64,000 nt of DNA. Source: Planctomycetaceae bacterium. GTDB taxonomy: Bacteria; Planctomycetota; Planctomycetia; Planctomycetales; Planctomycetaceae. This document shows, in pieces, positions 51,904 to 61,236 of this stretch (position 1 is the stretch's first letter; each line of letters begins with the position of its first letter). The DNA is taken from the NCBI GenBank assembly GCA_947476295.1, contig CANJQC010000007.1, positions 1 to 64,000 of the forward strand. The letters run 5' to 3'. The position numbers and the translations under genes were made by a program. The notes under the pieces are model-generated. The model did not search any database. It was not told where the DNA came from and saw only the letters and a program-made list of their open reading frames with translations.

Positions 51904-52680
51904 TCATTTTCTGCGTTTTCGTCGCAGCAATGGGAAAAAAGCACTCGTTGCCGCCACGTACTCGGCATAGTCTGGCTTTGATTTCCCAAGCCTTTTCTCG
52001 AGTAATGCAACCCCTGAGAACTTCATGAGCAGAACAGCCATGAGAACCGGTCCCACGGCCGACCAGGCCGGGGCACCGTGCTGCAGGGACACGACAAATA
52101 ATCCCCACCAGACACAGAAATCCCCAAAATAATTGGGATGCCTGGTGTACCTCCAAAGACCACGGTCCAGAACCGCCCCCTTGTTACTAGGCACACTTCG
52201 AAATCTGGCCAGTTGCCAGTCACCGACACTTTCGAACAGGATGCCGATCAGCCAAAGAAGTACACCGACCACAACCAGTCCGGTGCTCCCTCCTATCATC
52301 GGTCCGGATGTCTGCAGGGGAAGTGAGACAATCCACATCACAAGTCCCTGAAGGACGAAGACTGTCAGAAGACTGACCAGCCAGAAACGCGAGCCGTGTT
52401 TGTCTCTCATGGACTTATATCGATAATCTTCCGGCAGCCACCAGTTTCGCCAGGCAAGGAAAAGACTCAGTCGCACTCCCCAAATTGTGGTCAGCACAGG
52501 CAGCAAAAGGGAACGCTGCGGGAGATCGGCAATTCCATAAGTCGTCCACGCAATCAGTACGAAGCCTGCTCCCCAGAAGGCGTCCACGATGCTGGCATTG
52601 CGCCGGACAATGCTGCCGATCCAGATGGTCAGCATCAGTGCCGCCACGACGACAGCATTCATCATCAGCGGGCTTGTCAT
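51904..52680 (-). CDS. DUF1295 (steroid 5-alpha-reductase-like) membrane protein
   Basis: The 258-aa protein has about six transmembrane segments. The family signature is present: IVDAFWGAGFVLIAW near residue 31, WWLPEDYRYKSMRDKHG, and GLWRYTRHPNYFGDFCVWWGLFV near residue 175, then EKRLGKSKPDYAEYVAATSAFFP. Such proteins relate to steroid reductases and isoprenylcysteine methyltransferases. A lipid double-bond reduction or modification role is plausible. Its ATG overlaps the stop of the upstream methyltransferase (ATGA), so it is coupled to the lipid cluster. Confidence 0.93.
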   Translation of the reverse strand: MTSPLMMNAVVVAALMLTIWIGSIVRRNASIVDAFWGAGFVLIAWTTYGIADLPQRSLLLPVLTTIWGVRLSLFLAWRNWWLPEDYRYKSMRDKHGSRFWLVSLLTVFVLQGLVMWIVSLPLQTSGPMIGGSTGLVVVGVLLWLIGILFESVGDWQLARFRSVPSNKGAVLDRGLWRYTRHPNYFGDFCVWWGLFVVSLQHGAPAWSAVGPVLMAVLLMKFSGVALLEKRLGKSKPDYAEYVAATSAFFPLLRRKRRK

Positions 52681-53729
52681 AGGGCACGGCGCTCAAACAG
52701 GAAGTGTGAGACCCACCATTCGCTTCCGTCGCGGAATCCGAACAACTCTGCACACGCCATGAAAAACATCCGCCAGCGATTCAGCCAGACGACGGCCTGT
52801 TGCTGGCCGTAAGTTTCGCGGAAGAGGTCTCTGAGATGCTCCTTGTTTGCATCCTGTCTTAACAGCCATTCGTTGCATGTGCGCTCATAGTGCCTGCCGT
52901 CCCAGCGCCAGCGATCACTGAGTTCAAGATGCTGCTGACAGTGGGCCAGCAGAGATTCGCCGGGCATCATGCCTCCGCTGAAGAAGTGCTTCGCCATCCA
53001 GTCGCGTTTGCCGTTTGTCTCAAACAAATACGAATGCAGTCGATGGCAAAAGATATGGACGAATAACTTTCCCTGTGGGTTCAGCCACGTTGAGATGCGT
53101 CTGAGCAGTTCCCGGTGATTTCGCATATGTTCAAACATTTCTACGGAGACAACTCGGTCAAATGTCTGCAGTGTCTGAAAGCTATTCATGTCAGCCGTTA
53201 TGACGGACAGGTTCGTCAGCCCCAATTCTGTGGCGCGGCCCTGGATGAATTGTCTTTGCGATGCAGAATTCGAAACCCCCAGAATCCGGCTGCCGGGGTA
53301 ACGTTCGGCCATCCACAGCGACAGAGATCCCCAGCCGCACCCAAGCTCCAGAATTGTCATGCCGTCTTCAATCTTAGCTCGCTGGCATGTTGTGGCCAGC
53401 GCTGCTTCTTCTGCCTGATCAAGATTCGCAACGTCGTCGGTCCATTCGCAGCAACTGTACTTCAGACGCCTTCCCAGTACCGTACGGAAAAATTCTGATG
53501 GGAGTTCGTAATGCTGTTCGTTGGCAAGTTCCGGGACCACTGCGACTGGGCTCTCTTCGCAGTCCTTAAGGAAGCTGCGAAACCGCGAGTTCTGGGCCTC
53601 AACGCCTCCAGATTGCAGTTCCTGCAGTCGGCGGCTCAAAAGTCTGCGAATGCCGGCGCGGCAAACCTTGTCCGGCAGGATCCCGTTTTCTGCGGCATGC
53701 ATTGCAGAGCCAAACAGATGAATCAGCAT
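52677..53729 (-). CDS. CFA-synthase-like SAM methyltransferase
   Basis: About 350 aa from ATG 53729 (GGAA eight bases upstream; TTG 53756 is an alternative). It has the CFA-synthase/coclaurine-methyltransferase architecture: KYSCCEWTDDVANLDQAEEAAL before the SAM site ILELGCGWGSLSLWMAERYP, then VSNSASQRQFI, VVSVEMFEHMRNH, FVHIFCHR, and HFFSGGMMPGESLL. It should transfer a methyl or methylene group from SAM to an unsaturated acyl chain. It differs clearly from the next methyltransferase (53773-55056), so the pair probably acts at successive steps. Confidence 0.88.
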   Translation of the reverse strand: MLIHLFGSAMHAAENGILPDKVCRAGIRRLLSRRLQELQSGGVEAQNSRFRSFLKDCEESPVAVVPELANEQHYELPSEFFRTVLGRRLKYSCCEWTDDVANLDQAEEAALATTCQRAKIEDGMTILELGCGWGSLSLWMAERYPGSRILGVSNSASQRQFIQGRATELGLTNLSVITADMNSFQTLQTFDRVVSVEMFEHMRNHRELLRRISTWLNPQGKLFVHIFCHRLHSYLFETNGKRDWMAKHFFSGGMMPGESLLAHCQQHLELSDRWRWDGRHYERTCNEWLLRQDANKEHLRDLFRETYGQQQAVVWLNRWRMFFMACAELFGFRDGSEWWVSHFLFERRAL

Positions 53730-53772
53730 GGCGAAATTCCGTTCCTCGAAAGACAATCCAGTTCAATTGATC

Positions 53773-55056
53773 TCAGCGACCCCAGACGGCCTGCACAACT
53801 CCGACGGCTCTCTCCTCGAATGCCCCCTCGCAATACGTCAGGTAGTAATCCCACATCCGAATGAATCGTTCAGAATAGCCCAACTGACGGACATTCTCCT
53901 GACGCGCAAGAAAACTGCGTCGCCATTCTCTCAGAGTTCTGGCATAGCCTTCAGCAAAATCATCCATGCTCAACAGCCGCAGACTGGAATTTCTGGTCAT
54001 GGAGTTCTGCATCGCAGTTACAGATGGCAGACAGCCGCCCGGAAAGATGTACTTCTGGATGAAGTCGACAGAATTCAGATATTGTGAATACCGCTGTTCT
54101 GGCATAACGATTGCCTGCAGCAGCATTCGTCCATTTGTATTCAGAAGTCGGGCACACTTCGAAAAATACTGATCATAAAACTGCGGCCCAACAGCCTCAA
54201 TCATTTCCAGCGACACCAGTTTGTCGAACTTCCCTGTCAGATCGCGGTAGTCCAGCTGCAGTACGGTGACCCGGTCACCGAGGCCCGCCGCTGCGACATG
54301 CTGCTGGGCATATCGGAACTGATTTTCAGAGATCGTCGTGGTTGTGACGCGACATCCGAATTTTTTTGCGGCATGCATGGCAAAACCACCCCATCCGGTT
54401 CCGATTTCCAGAACGTGGTCCGTCTCTTTCAGCTGCAGACGGCGACACGTCTCGTCCAGTCGGGCGATCTGTGCGTCAGCGAGGGACATTTCGGCATCAT
54501 CGAAGATGGCCGACGAGTACATCATGCTGGGATCAAGAAACAATTCAAAAAATTCATTCCCCAGATCATAATGTGCACCAATATTCCGGCGACTTCCGGA
54601 ACGCGTGTTGCGGGCCAGCCAGTAGCCAACACGAGCCGCAGCCCGTGTTGCCAATTCAAGCGTTTTCCCGAACGTTCGATGCCAGTTTAGGTTCCGACTG
54701 AAAATTCGGAACAGACTCGGAAGGTCGTCACACTCCCAGTCCCCATCCATGTAAGTCTCCGCCAGCCCCAGACTTCTGCCCGTCACCAGTCGTCGATAGA
54801 ACCGAGGATTCTTGACAGCGATCGTGGCCTGAAGATCATCCTGAGAGTTCTCCCCTAGGACATATCTTTTACACTGATCATCCAGGTAGAGTCGACCATT
54901 TTGCAGCGAACTCAGTCTTTTGAGAACCAGCCTTTGGCATGACCTGTTTAGTAACGACGTTTGCCTGCCGCACATGGCACTGAGGTCGTCTGGTACGGTT
55001 GGCCGGACCGCGTCATTGATGTCTTGCTGGCTGGATGTGGCGGTCGCAGAACTCAT
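53773..55056 (-). CDS. cyclopropane-fatty-acyl-phospholipid synthase family protein
   Basis: The 427-aa protein has AAGGAA before its ATG. The N-terminal domain (about 40-130) has VKNPRFYRRLVTGRSLGLAETYMDGDWECDDL, typical of CFA synthases. The SAM domain has NIGAHYDLGNEFFELFLDPSMMYSSAIF, VLEIGTGWGGFAMHAA, TTTISENQ, LVSLEMIEAVGP, and QKYIFPGGCLPS. These match CfaA-type enzymes that methylenate the double bond of phospholipid acyl chains on the inner membrane. Length and motifs are complete. It follows the DUF1365 gene by three bases. Confidence 0.93.
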   Translation of the reverse strand: MSSATATSSQQDINDAVRPTVPDDLSAMCGRQTSLLNRSCQRLVLKRLSSLQNGRLYLDDQCKRYVLGENSQDDLQATIAVKNPRFYRRLVTGRSLGLAETYMDGDWECDDLPSLFRIFSRNLNWHRTFGKTLELATRAAARVGYWLARNTRSGSRRNIGAHYDLGNEFFELFLDPSMMYSSAIFDDAEMSLADAQIARLDETCRRLQLKETDHVLEIGTGWGGFAMHAAKKFGCRVTTTTISENQFRYAQQHVAAAGLGDRVTVLQLDYRDLTGKFDKLVSLEMIEAVGPQFYDQYFSKCARLLNTNGRMLLQAIVMPEQRYSQYLNSVDFIQKYIFPGGCLPSVTAMQNSMTRNSSLRLLSMDDFAEGYARTLREWRRSFLARQENVRQLGYSERFIRMWDYYLTYCEGAFEERAVGVVQAVWGR

Positions 55057-55059
55057 TCT

Positions 55060-55989
55060 TCAATTCCTTGAATGGCGTACACTCGCTTGTTCGAGTGAAC
55101 AATCTTCATAATCTGCCTCATTGAGCACCAGCCCGGCAAATGGGTCGGCAGCATCCCGCGAGAGGGCATCAACTACTGAATCGTTCGTATCAGGCAGAGT
55201 TCCGGGATGAGGACAAAACGGGACACCCTTCAGCCACAGTCTGAGTGCCTGCCAGTAAATGCCGACGGTGACCTGCATGGTCATGAGGGGATATCGGCAG
55301 AGGACTCGCGCAAGGCTTCGTCGCGCAACGGGACGGCGTGTCAGAGCCATGCTCGCAGAAAAGGCGATCTTGTCAGCACTGTGGTTTTGAATCTGAATGG
55401 CCAGTTGATCTGCTGGCGGCGTAATTCGCCAGGAGTAGGTAAAGTCCATGGGCATGAATGGAGAAACATGAAACTCTTTCCGGTGCTGGGCGCGAATCAG
55501 GCGGCCTGTGTCAGTCCGTGTGGGCTCGCCCTCCCCGACTCTCGAATTCTGCGCACCGAAGTCCTCACGCGCGTCGATCACGTAGCAGTGTCGTTCCCCC
55601 CACGGTGTATTATTGACCTCAGCCACCACAGCTTCGACGGACTGACCTGAATTGTCGTAACAGAAGTAGAAGCTAACCGGATTCATCATGTAGCCAAAGT
55701 AGCGCAGATGTGTCAGCAGGCGAACCGCACCAGTCGGACGGAATCCAGCTTGCTTTTGCACCAGATTCCTGACGCTTTGGTCGAGTGGTTCAGAGGCTGG
55801 CCCCAGATGATCGTCGCGGCGGAAACGGGCAATCGCAGGCCTGCTGCACGACCACAGCCAGCGGTCGCGAAATACATCGCCAATTTCATCCAGGTCCAGA
55901 TACAGCATAAACAGTGAATTGCAAAATTCGTGCGATGGCGGACCGCCCCTTCGATGACGCACAATTCCTTCGTAGAGGCAACTATGCAT
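55060..55989 (-). CDS. DUF1365 family protein
   Basis: About 309 aa from ATG 55989 ([14 protein letters not shown], the usual DUF1365 start). It overlaps the 3' end of the FAD gene by eight bases; the longer frame to 56031 is a shadow. Family features are [41 protein letters not shown], and [19 protein letters not shown]. The biochemical role is not settled. It is almost always found next to the FAD protein and CFA synthase, which implies a shared lipid pathway. Confidence 0.93.
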   Translation of the reverse strand: MHSCLYEGIVRHRRGGPPSHEFCNSLFMLYLDLDEIGDVFRDRWLWSCSRPAIARFRRDDHLGPASEPLDQSVRNLVQKQAGFRPTGAVRLLTHLRYFGYMMNPVSFYFCYDNSGQSVEAVVAEVNNTPWGERHCYVIDAREDFGAQNSRVGEGEPTRTDTGRLIRAQHRKEFHVSPFMPMDFTYSWRITPPADQLAIQIQNHSADKIAFSASMALTRRPVARRSLARVLCRYPLMTMQVTVGIYWQALRLWLKGVPFCPHPGTLPDTNDSVVDALSRDAADPFAGLVLNEADYEDCSLEQASVRHSRN

Positions 55990-57259
55990 GCGCACGCTCC
56001 GCCGACTCCAGACGTATCGGCGTCTCTTCAAAAGCCGCAGAAACTGCGAGTCCGCTGTTTACGCCGTCCTCATGAAATCCATTGCCCCAGTAAGCCCCGC
56101 AAAACGACAGGCGATCGCTTCGAATCAGATCGCGGTGCCGCTGCTGCGCCGACTTCCGCTGAATTGTGAAAACCGGATGACTGTAACGGAACTTCGAGAT
56201 GATTTTTTCCGGATCGATCGCGCTCTCTTCGTTCAGTGTCACACAGAACGTATGCCGAGACCGGATGTGCTGCAGGATGTTCATGTTGTACGTAAGCGTA
56301 GCATGATCTGAAGTCCCCGCCGGAATGTGGTAGTTCCAACTGGCCCAGGCCGAGGTTCGTCGCGGCAATAAAGAAATATCTGTGTGGAGAACGGCTGTGT
56401 TCGGCTCGTAGGGTATCGCTCCCAACACAGACTTCTCAACTGCGGAGGCCTGGTCCCCCAGAATCGAAAGCGACTGATCGCTGTGACATGCAAAAATCAC
56501 TTCGTCATATTGATCCTGCCCACGCTCGGTTTCCACCATGACAGAATCGGGCCTACGAACCACCGACCGAACGGGAGTTCTTAGAAAAATGCGGTCTCGA
56601 AACGGCCGCGTCAGTGCCTGAACGTAGTTTCGTGAGCCGCCCTTGATGACTCTCCACACCGGCCGATTCTTCAGACTCAGCAGGCCGTGGTTCCGATAGA
56701 AATCGCAAATGAAGCGGATTGGGAACTTCTCGAATGTGCTCGTCGGGCAAGACCAGATCGCCGCTCCCATCGGCAGCAGATAATGCCTGGCGAACTGCGA
56801 CGAATAGCGATGTTGCGCAAGGAAATCGCCCACAGTCTGCTCATCTCCGGAGTCATCCACCCGGTCCAGTGCTTCGCGATTGAATCGCATGATGTCGCGA
56901 ATCATGCGATAGAAGCCTGGTCGCAACAGGTTTCGCTTTTGAGCAAACAGCCCGGTCAGACCGCTGCCGTTGTACTCGAGATTGTCCTCGTCAGCACGAA
57001 CACTGAAACTCATTGACGTCGGCACCGATTCAACCTTCAGTTCCTGCAAGAGCCGACAAAAGTTCGGATATGTTCTGTCGTTAAAGACGATGAATCCAGT
57101 GTCTATCGCATGGTGTTCACCTTCCACATCAACCGACACTGTGTTTGTATGGCCGCCCGCATAATCATTCGCTTCATAGACTGTCACCTCGTGAGCGACG
57201 GTTAGGCTACGAGCGGCCACAAGCCCCGAAATTCCTGATCCAATGATGGCGATCCGCAT
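55982..57259 (-). CDS. FAD-dependent oxidoreductase (NAD(P)-binding, COG2907-type)
   Basis: The 425-aa protein begins [19 protein letters not shown], the FAD-binding GxGxxG fold, then [67 protein letters not shown] and [21 protein letters not shown] are hallmarks of the flavoprotein that accompanies CFA synthase and DUF1365. It resembles amine oxidases and phytoene desaturases, so desaturation of an acyl chain is plausible. It is the first gene of the minus-strand operon, whose promoter must lie in the divergent gap 57260-57721. Confidence 0.93.
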   Translation of the reverse strand: MRIAIIGSGISGLVAARSLTVAHEVTVYEANDYAGGHTNTVSVDVEGEHHAIDTGFIVFNDRTYPNFCRLLQELKVESVPTSMSFSVRADEDNLEYNGSGLTGLFAQKRNLLRPGFYRMIRDIMRFNREALDRVDDSGDEQTVGDFLAQHRYSSQFARHYLLPMGAAIWSCPTSTFEKFPIRFICDFYRNHGLLSLKNRPVWRVIKGGSRNYVQALTRPFRDRIFLRTPVRSVVRRPDSVMVETERGQDQYDEVIFACHSDQSLSILGDQASAVEKSVLGAIPYEPNTAVLHTDISLLPRRTSAWASWNYHIPAGTSDHATLTYNMNILQHIRSRHTFCVTLNEESAIDPEKIISKFRYSHPVFTIQRKSAQQRHRDLIRSDRLSFCGAYWGNGFHEDGVNSGLAVSAAFEETPIRLESAERAHA

Positions 57260-57721
57260 GTGGCAGTCTCTAACAGTTAAAGTGCAACGTCGTCAATTTT
57301 AGAGTTAAGAGTTCGTCTGGCCAGTATTTCTGCGCAAATAATTTTTGCTACGGGATGGTTGGACCGGGCCGACGCGATTCAGCCACGATACCCGAAAACC
57401 TGCTGGCGACGCGCACTTTGGGGAGTTTTTTGCTCTGGTCCTACTGTCTGCAAGTCCGAAGCGGATTGTCATCGGGGCGATCGCTGGAACGACCACGACC
57501 TTGCTGATCGCGTTCTCTGGTCCGATGAACGGATTCAAAGTTGCCCCGTTAGCTTTCAAAGGATCGTTCCTGCTGCTATGACTGTCAGGATTGTGACGGG
57601 CTGCATTGCCAGCCTGCTGTTTCTAAAAAGCCGAAGGATGAGAGCGGATTGGCACTGGCCACCGGTGTCGCAAACTAAAGCCGGCTCACAAGTCTGCACT
57701 AACCACAGAACCACTTCACCC
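57260..57721. other. divergent gap between the two large operons
   Basis: It should hold the start sites of both the lipid cluster (minus) and the catabolic operon (plus). A plus frame 57345-57581 reads FALVLLSASPKRIVIGAIAGTTTTLLIAF, hydrophobic but without known similarity; it could be a remnant. The sequence CCGGTGTCGCAAAC (57662-57675) recurs exactly at 63969-63982, after the catabolic operon. Confidence 0.4.
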
Positions 57722-58504
57722 ATGAGAAAAAGTAAGACCCTTGCCCGTATCCGTAACAACGAAACCGTGCGAATGTGTGCCCTAGGGCACTTTGTGCCGG
57801 CATTCGTGAAATTCGCGGCTCACTTTGAGTTTGATTGTATCTGGCTGGATATGGAGCATCGAAACTTCACCGATCGAGACGTCCAAACGCTGCTGGCGCA
57901 TTCTCACCTGCATGACGTCGATATCATGGTGCGGCCGCCCACGCTGGAGAAAACTCGACTATACCGCTATCTGGAAGACGGCGCCGCGGGTCTGATGATT
58001 CCGCATGTGAATACTGCTGAGAAGACTGCGACGCTGGTGGATGCTGTCAAATTTCCACCGCTCGGTGACCGTGGTCTTGATGGCGCAGGGCTGGATGCTG
58101 ACTACTTTGTGAACGGCATGGACGGGGTGGAGACATTTCTTGACGCGGCAAATAAGGAAACATTTCTCGTCATTCAGGTGGAAACGCCCGAGGCAATTGC
58201 CAACATCGAACAGATTGCCGCTACACCAGGACTGGATGGGATTTTCGTCGGTCCCGGAGACCTAGGGCTCCGCATTCGACGAACGAAAACTGACCTGACG
58301 CTGGATGCGGCCTTCGAAAAGGTTGCTGCCGCCTGTGCCCGCCACGGCATCGCATGGGGAACGCCGGTTGGGTCACCGGAAGATCTTGCAAAGCGACAGG
58401 ATCAGGGCGGGCAGTTGCTGGCCCACGGCGGCGACTTCGGTGGCATGATGAACATCCTCAAAACCAGCGCTCAGACTTTTGTTAACACTCCACGGAAAAC
58501 GTGA
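57722..58504 (+). CDS. HpcH/HpaI-family aldolase
   Basis: About 260 aa from ATG 57722; the frame is open far upstream but there it does not resemble the family. HpaI-type aldolases are metal-dependent class II enzymes that split 2-keto-3-deoxy sugar acids or related 4-hydroxy-2-oxo acids to pyruvate and an aldehyde. I see DCIWLDMEHRNF, DIMVRPPT, GAAGLMIPHVNTAEKT, VIQVETPEAIANIEQIAATPGLDGIFVGPGDLGL, the expected metal-binding Glu/Asp motifs. It is the first gene of a six-gene operon; the SDR gene follows by three bases. The aldehyde product is unknown. Confidence 0.92.
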   Translation: MRKSKTLARIRNNETVRMCALGHFVPAFVKFAAHFEFDCIWLDMEHRNFTDRDVQTLLAHSHLHDVDIMVRPPTLEKTRLYRYLEDGAAGLMIPHVNTAEKTATLVDAVKFPPLGDRGLDGAGLDADYFVNGMDGVETFLDAANKETFLVIQVETPEAIANIEQIAATPGLDGIFVGPGDLGLRIRRTKTDLTLDAAFEKVAAACARHGIAWGTPVGSPEDLAKRQDQGGQLLAHGGDFGGMMNILKTSAQTFVNTPRKT

Positions 58505-58507
58505 CGA

Positions 58508-59302
58508 ATGAAACTCTCAGGAAAAACTGCATTGGTGACTGGTGCGGGTCGAGGCATCGGGAAAGGCTGCGCGGTCGAATTAGCTCGTGCGGGCGCAGAC
58601 ATCGTTCTAAACGATCGGCCGGAGAGTCCGGACGTCAAAAGCGCGGCGGAAGAAATCCGTGCACTGGGTCGCAAGTGTCATGTGATCACAGCCGACGTCT
58701 TTTCAAGACCCGGTTGCGAGCAACTCGTCGGCGCTGCGCTTCAGGCCGTACCGAAGATTGATATTCTCATCAGTAATCCGGCGTTCAGTCGCCGGGGTGC
58801 CTTTCTGGATTATCCACCGGAATTGTTCGAAGACACCATTCGAGGCACACTGACAAGCGGGTATCACCTGAGTCAGCTAGTGGCTCGACATATGGTTGAA
58901 CGTGCAGGCGGCGGCAAGATTGTGTTTATTTCCAGCGTGCAGGCTCAGATTCCATCGGCACTCTGCTTTGCTTACGGCGCGGCAAAAGCAGGACTGAATC
59001 ATATGATGCGGTCGATCGCCGTCGAGTTGTGTGATTATCGAATCAACGTCAATGCGATTGAGCCGGGCTGGATCGACACACCGGGTGAACACGTAACGTT
59101 CAGCGAAGAAACGATGGCCGAGGAATCTCAAAAACTTCCGTGGAAGCGCATGGGGCAACCGGATGACATCGGCAAAGCGGCCGCGTTTCTTGCGTCGTCA
59201 GACGCAGACTATATCACGGGCGTCGTTCTTCCCGTTGACGGTCTGTACCGATTTGGACACTGCGTCGCGGCCATGGGTCCGCAGCTGAAGGACGCAAACT
59301 AA
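58508..59302 (+). CDS. SDR family oxidoreductase
   Basis: The 264-aa classical short-chain dehydrogenase has the cofactor motif TGAGRGIGKG near residue 11, SNPAF in place of the usual NNAG, catalytic Ser in ISSVQAQIP, and YGAAK with catalytic Tyr and Lys. EPGWIDTPGEHVTFSEE follows, and the C-terminus is YITGVVLPVDGLYRFGH. It should oxidise or reduce a sugar-like alcohol with NAD(P). It is coupled to the next gene by a TAATG overlap. The unusual SNPAF loop may indicate a specific substrate. Confidence 0.93.
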   Translation: MKLSGKTALVTGAGRGIGKGCAVELARAGADIVLNDRPESPDVKSAAEEIRALGRKCHVITADVFSRPGCEQLVGAALQAVPKIDILISNPAFSRRGAFLDYPPELFEDTIRGTLTSGYHLSQLVARHMVERAGGGKIVFISSVQAQIPSALCFAYGAAKAGLNHMMRSIAVELCDYRINVNAIEPGWIDTPGEHVTFSEETMAEESQKLPWKRMGQPDDIGKAAAFLASSDADYITGVVLPVDGLYRFGHCVAAMGPQLKDAN

Positions 59303-60222
59303 TGGCGTTGGGTGAATTGAAGTTGCGCGAATTTGTCGGGGATTCTTCCGGACCTCATCTGTTAATCACCGGTGGTGTGCATGGTGATGAATTCGAACCA
59401 ATCGCCGCGATTCGAAAACTGTCACAGATTCTGACGGAAAAATCTGAGAAAGCAGCGTTATTGAATGGCCGACTAAGTCTGGTGCCCTGCGTGAATGTGG
59501 AAGCATTTCTGCAAGGCAATCGGTGCGCGTCCGACCGGCTCGACCTTGCCCGCACCTGTCCAGGCCGATCTGACGGCACGATCACGGAACAAACAGCGTG
59601 GGCCCTGAGTGAGCTAATTCGATGTGCTGACTTCTACGTCGATTTGCATACCGGTGGCACGGAGTTTTCGATCTATCCCCTGGCCGGTTACATGCTCCAT
59701 CCAAACCCCCAAGTGCTTGATGCTCAGCGGAGAATGGCGAAGTCGTTTGGCCTTCCGGTTATCTGGGGAACAGCACCGAATCTGGACGGGCGGTCTCTGT
59801 CAGTCGCGCGTGATGCGGAGGTGCCGGCGATTTATTGTGAATATCGCGGCTCGTCGGTATGCTCGCAGGTCGGAGTACATGCCTACGTCGATGGCTGTCT
59901 CAACGTGATGGCGGAACTGAACATGATCTGCAGCAGGCCTCCTGTCGAAGCCGCTCAGTATGTCGTCGAAGACCCGCGCGAGAGTTCCGGACATCTGCAG
60001 GTCTGCAATCCTTCTCCAGTCGATGGTTTCTTCGAGCCGCAAGTTCAACTGGGACAGGAAGTCCGAGCGGGAACGGTCCTTGGAACAGTCATTGCGATGA
60101 AGGATGATTCCTCGCATCTCATAGAATGTAGGCATGGCGGAGTCGTCCTGATGTTGCGCACCTTTCCTCGCGTTCGTGCGGGCGAATCGGTGGGAGTGGT
60201 GCTGGAAACAGGCATTGCCTGA
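59302..60222 (+). CDS. succinylglutamate desuccinylase/aspartoacylase family hydrolase
   Basis: The 306-aa protein has the zinc ligands of the M14-like family: GGVHGDEFEP (His and Glu) near residue 28 and VDLHTGG (third His) near residue 115. NVEAFLQGNR and DLARTCPG supply the Asn-Arg substrate-contact region. A C-terminal beta domain (FFEPQVQLGQEVRAGTVLG) is typical of the AstE/AspA-type group. Members remove an acyl group from an N-acyl amino compound. Here the substrate could be an N-acylated amino sugar acid. It sits between an SDR and a Gfo/Idh/MocA gene. Confidence 0.9.
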   Translation: MALGELKLREFVGDSSGPHLLITGGVHGDEFEPIAAIRKLSQILTEKSEKAALLNGRLSLVPCVNVEAFLQGNRCASDRLDLARTCPGRSDGTITEQTAWALSELIRCADFYVDLHTGGTEFSIYPLAGYMLHPNPQVLDAQRRMAKSFGLPVIWGTAPNLDGRSLSVARDAEVPAIYCEYRGSSVCSQVGVHAYVDGCLNVMAELNMICSRPPVEAAQYVVEDPRESSGHLQVCNPSPVDGFFEPQVQLGQEVRAGTVLGTVIAMKDDSSHLIECRHGGVVLMLRTFPRVRAGESVGVVLETGIA

Positions 60223-60249
60223 TGTGATCTGTCGAATTGGTAACGTCTT

Positions 60250-61236
60250 ATGAAACGAATTCTTGTCATCGGTGGCGGATCCATTGGAGAGCGGCATCTG
60301 CGATGCTTCCTGAATACTGGTCGTACTGAGGTCGCCTTGTGCGACATCAACGAAAATCTTCGAACCGACGTTGCTCGGCGTTACAACGTCCTGCAAACCT
60401 ATGCGTCGCTGAGTGATGCTCTGGAAGCGACGTTTGATGCCGCAGTGATCTGCACTCCAGCTCACCTTCATATTCCGATGGCTATCGATATTGCTGGTCG
60501 TAACATCGCCATCCTGATCGAGAAACCCCTCAGCGTTTCGCTGGATCGCATTGACGAACTGAAAGCGGAGATCGAATCACGTCGCCTCCCGACGTCTGTT
60601 GCGTATGTCCTGCGACATCATCCTGCGCTTCGGGCGTTAAAGCAAAGTGTCAGCAGCGGCGCGTTCGGGCGTCCGGTTCAGGTGGTGTTCACCGGCGGAC
60701 AGCACTTTCCGTTCTACCGTCCGGCCTATCGTCAGACCTACTACACTCGTCACGCAACCGGAGGTGGAGCGATTCAGGACGCACTCACTCATGTTGTGAA
60801 CGCTGCAGAATGGATTGTTGGACCTGTAACTCGCCTTGTGGCAGACGCCGACCATTGCGTTCTGGACGGTGTAGACGTTGAAGACACAGTTCACCTGATC
60901 ACTCGACACGGAAAAGTAATGGGTTCATTCAGTTTGAATCAGCATCAACCGCCAAACGAAACAACATTGACGGTGATTTGCGAACGCGGCACTGTGCGAT
61001 ACGAAGCCCATTCAGCGAGTTGGTTATCCTGTACTGAACCGAATTCGGCGTGGAAAGTCGAAGAACAGTTTCACATCGAACGAGACGATATGTTCCTGAA
61101 TCAGGCGAATGCGTTTTTGGAGCAACTGGACGGTAAAGCCGATCCTGCGTGCTCATTGGCAGAGGCAAAGCAAACTCTGCGAGTCAACCTGGCAGCACTG
61201 AAGTCTGTTGAAACCCGTGGCTGGATAGAATTATGA
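60250..61236 (+). CDS. Gfo/Idh/MocA family oxidoreductase
   Basis: The 328-aa protein begins KRILVIGGGSIGERHLRCF, the NAD(P) Rossmann motif. The EKP motif is present as LIEKPLSVS near residue 95. The C-terminal alpha/beta domain has GGGAIQDALTHVVNAAEWIVGPV with the conserved Asp/His catalytic region. Family members oxidise or reduce sugars and cyclitols with NAD(P). It overlaps the next SDR gene by four bases (ATGA). Together with two SDRs it gives the operon three redox steps. Confidence 0.93.
   Translation: MKRILVIGGGSIGERHLRCFLNTGRTEVALCDINENLRTDVARRYNVLQTYASLSDALEATFDAAVICTPAHLHIPMAIDIAGRNIAILIEKPLSVSLDRIDELKAEIESRRLPTSVAYVLRHHPALRALKQSVSSGAFGRPVQVVFTGGQHFPFYRPAYRQTYYTRHATGGGAIQDALTHVVNAAEWIVGPVTRLVADADHCVLDGVDVEDTVHLITRHGKVMGSFSLNQHQPPNETTLTVICERGTVRYEAHSASWLSCTEPNSAWKVEEQFHIERDDMFLNQANAFLEQLDGKADPACSLAEAKQTLRVNLAALKSVETRGWIEL

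Noticed and set aside
57345-57581. 78-aa plus-strand frame with a hydrophobic centre
   Set aside because: No ribosome binding site, no recognised similarity, and an opposite-strand frame of equal quality overlaps it. It is mentioned only as a possible remnant.
57359-57721. In-frame N-terminal extension of the HpaI-type aldolase
   Set aside because: The extension has no similarity to the family, whereas ATG 57722 gives a normal-length aldolase.
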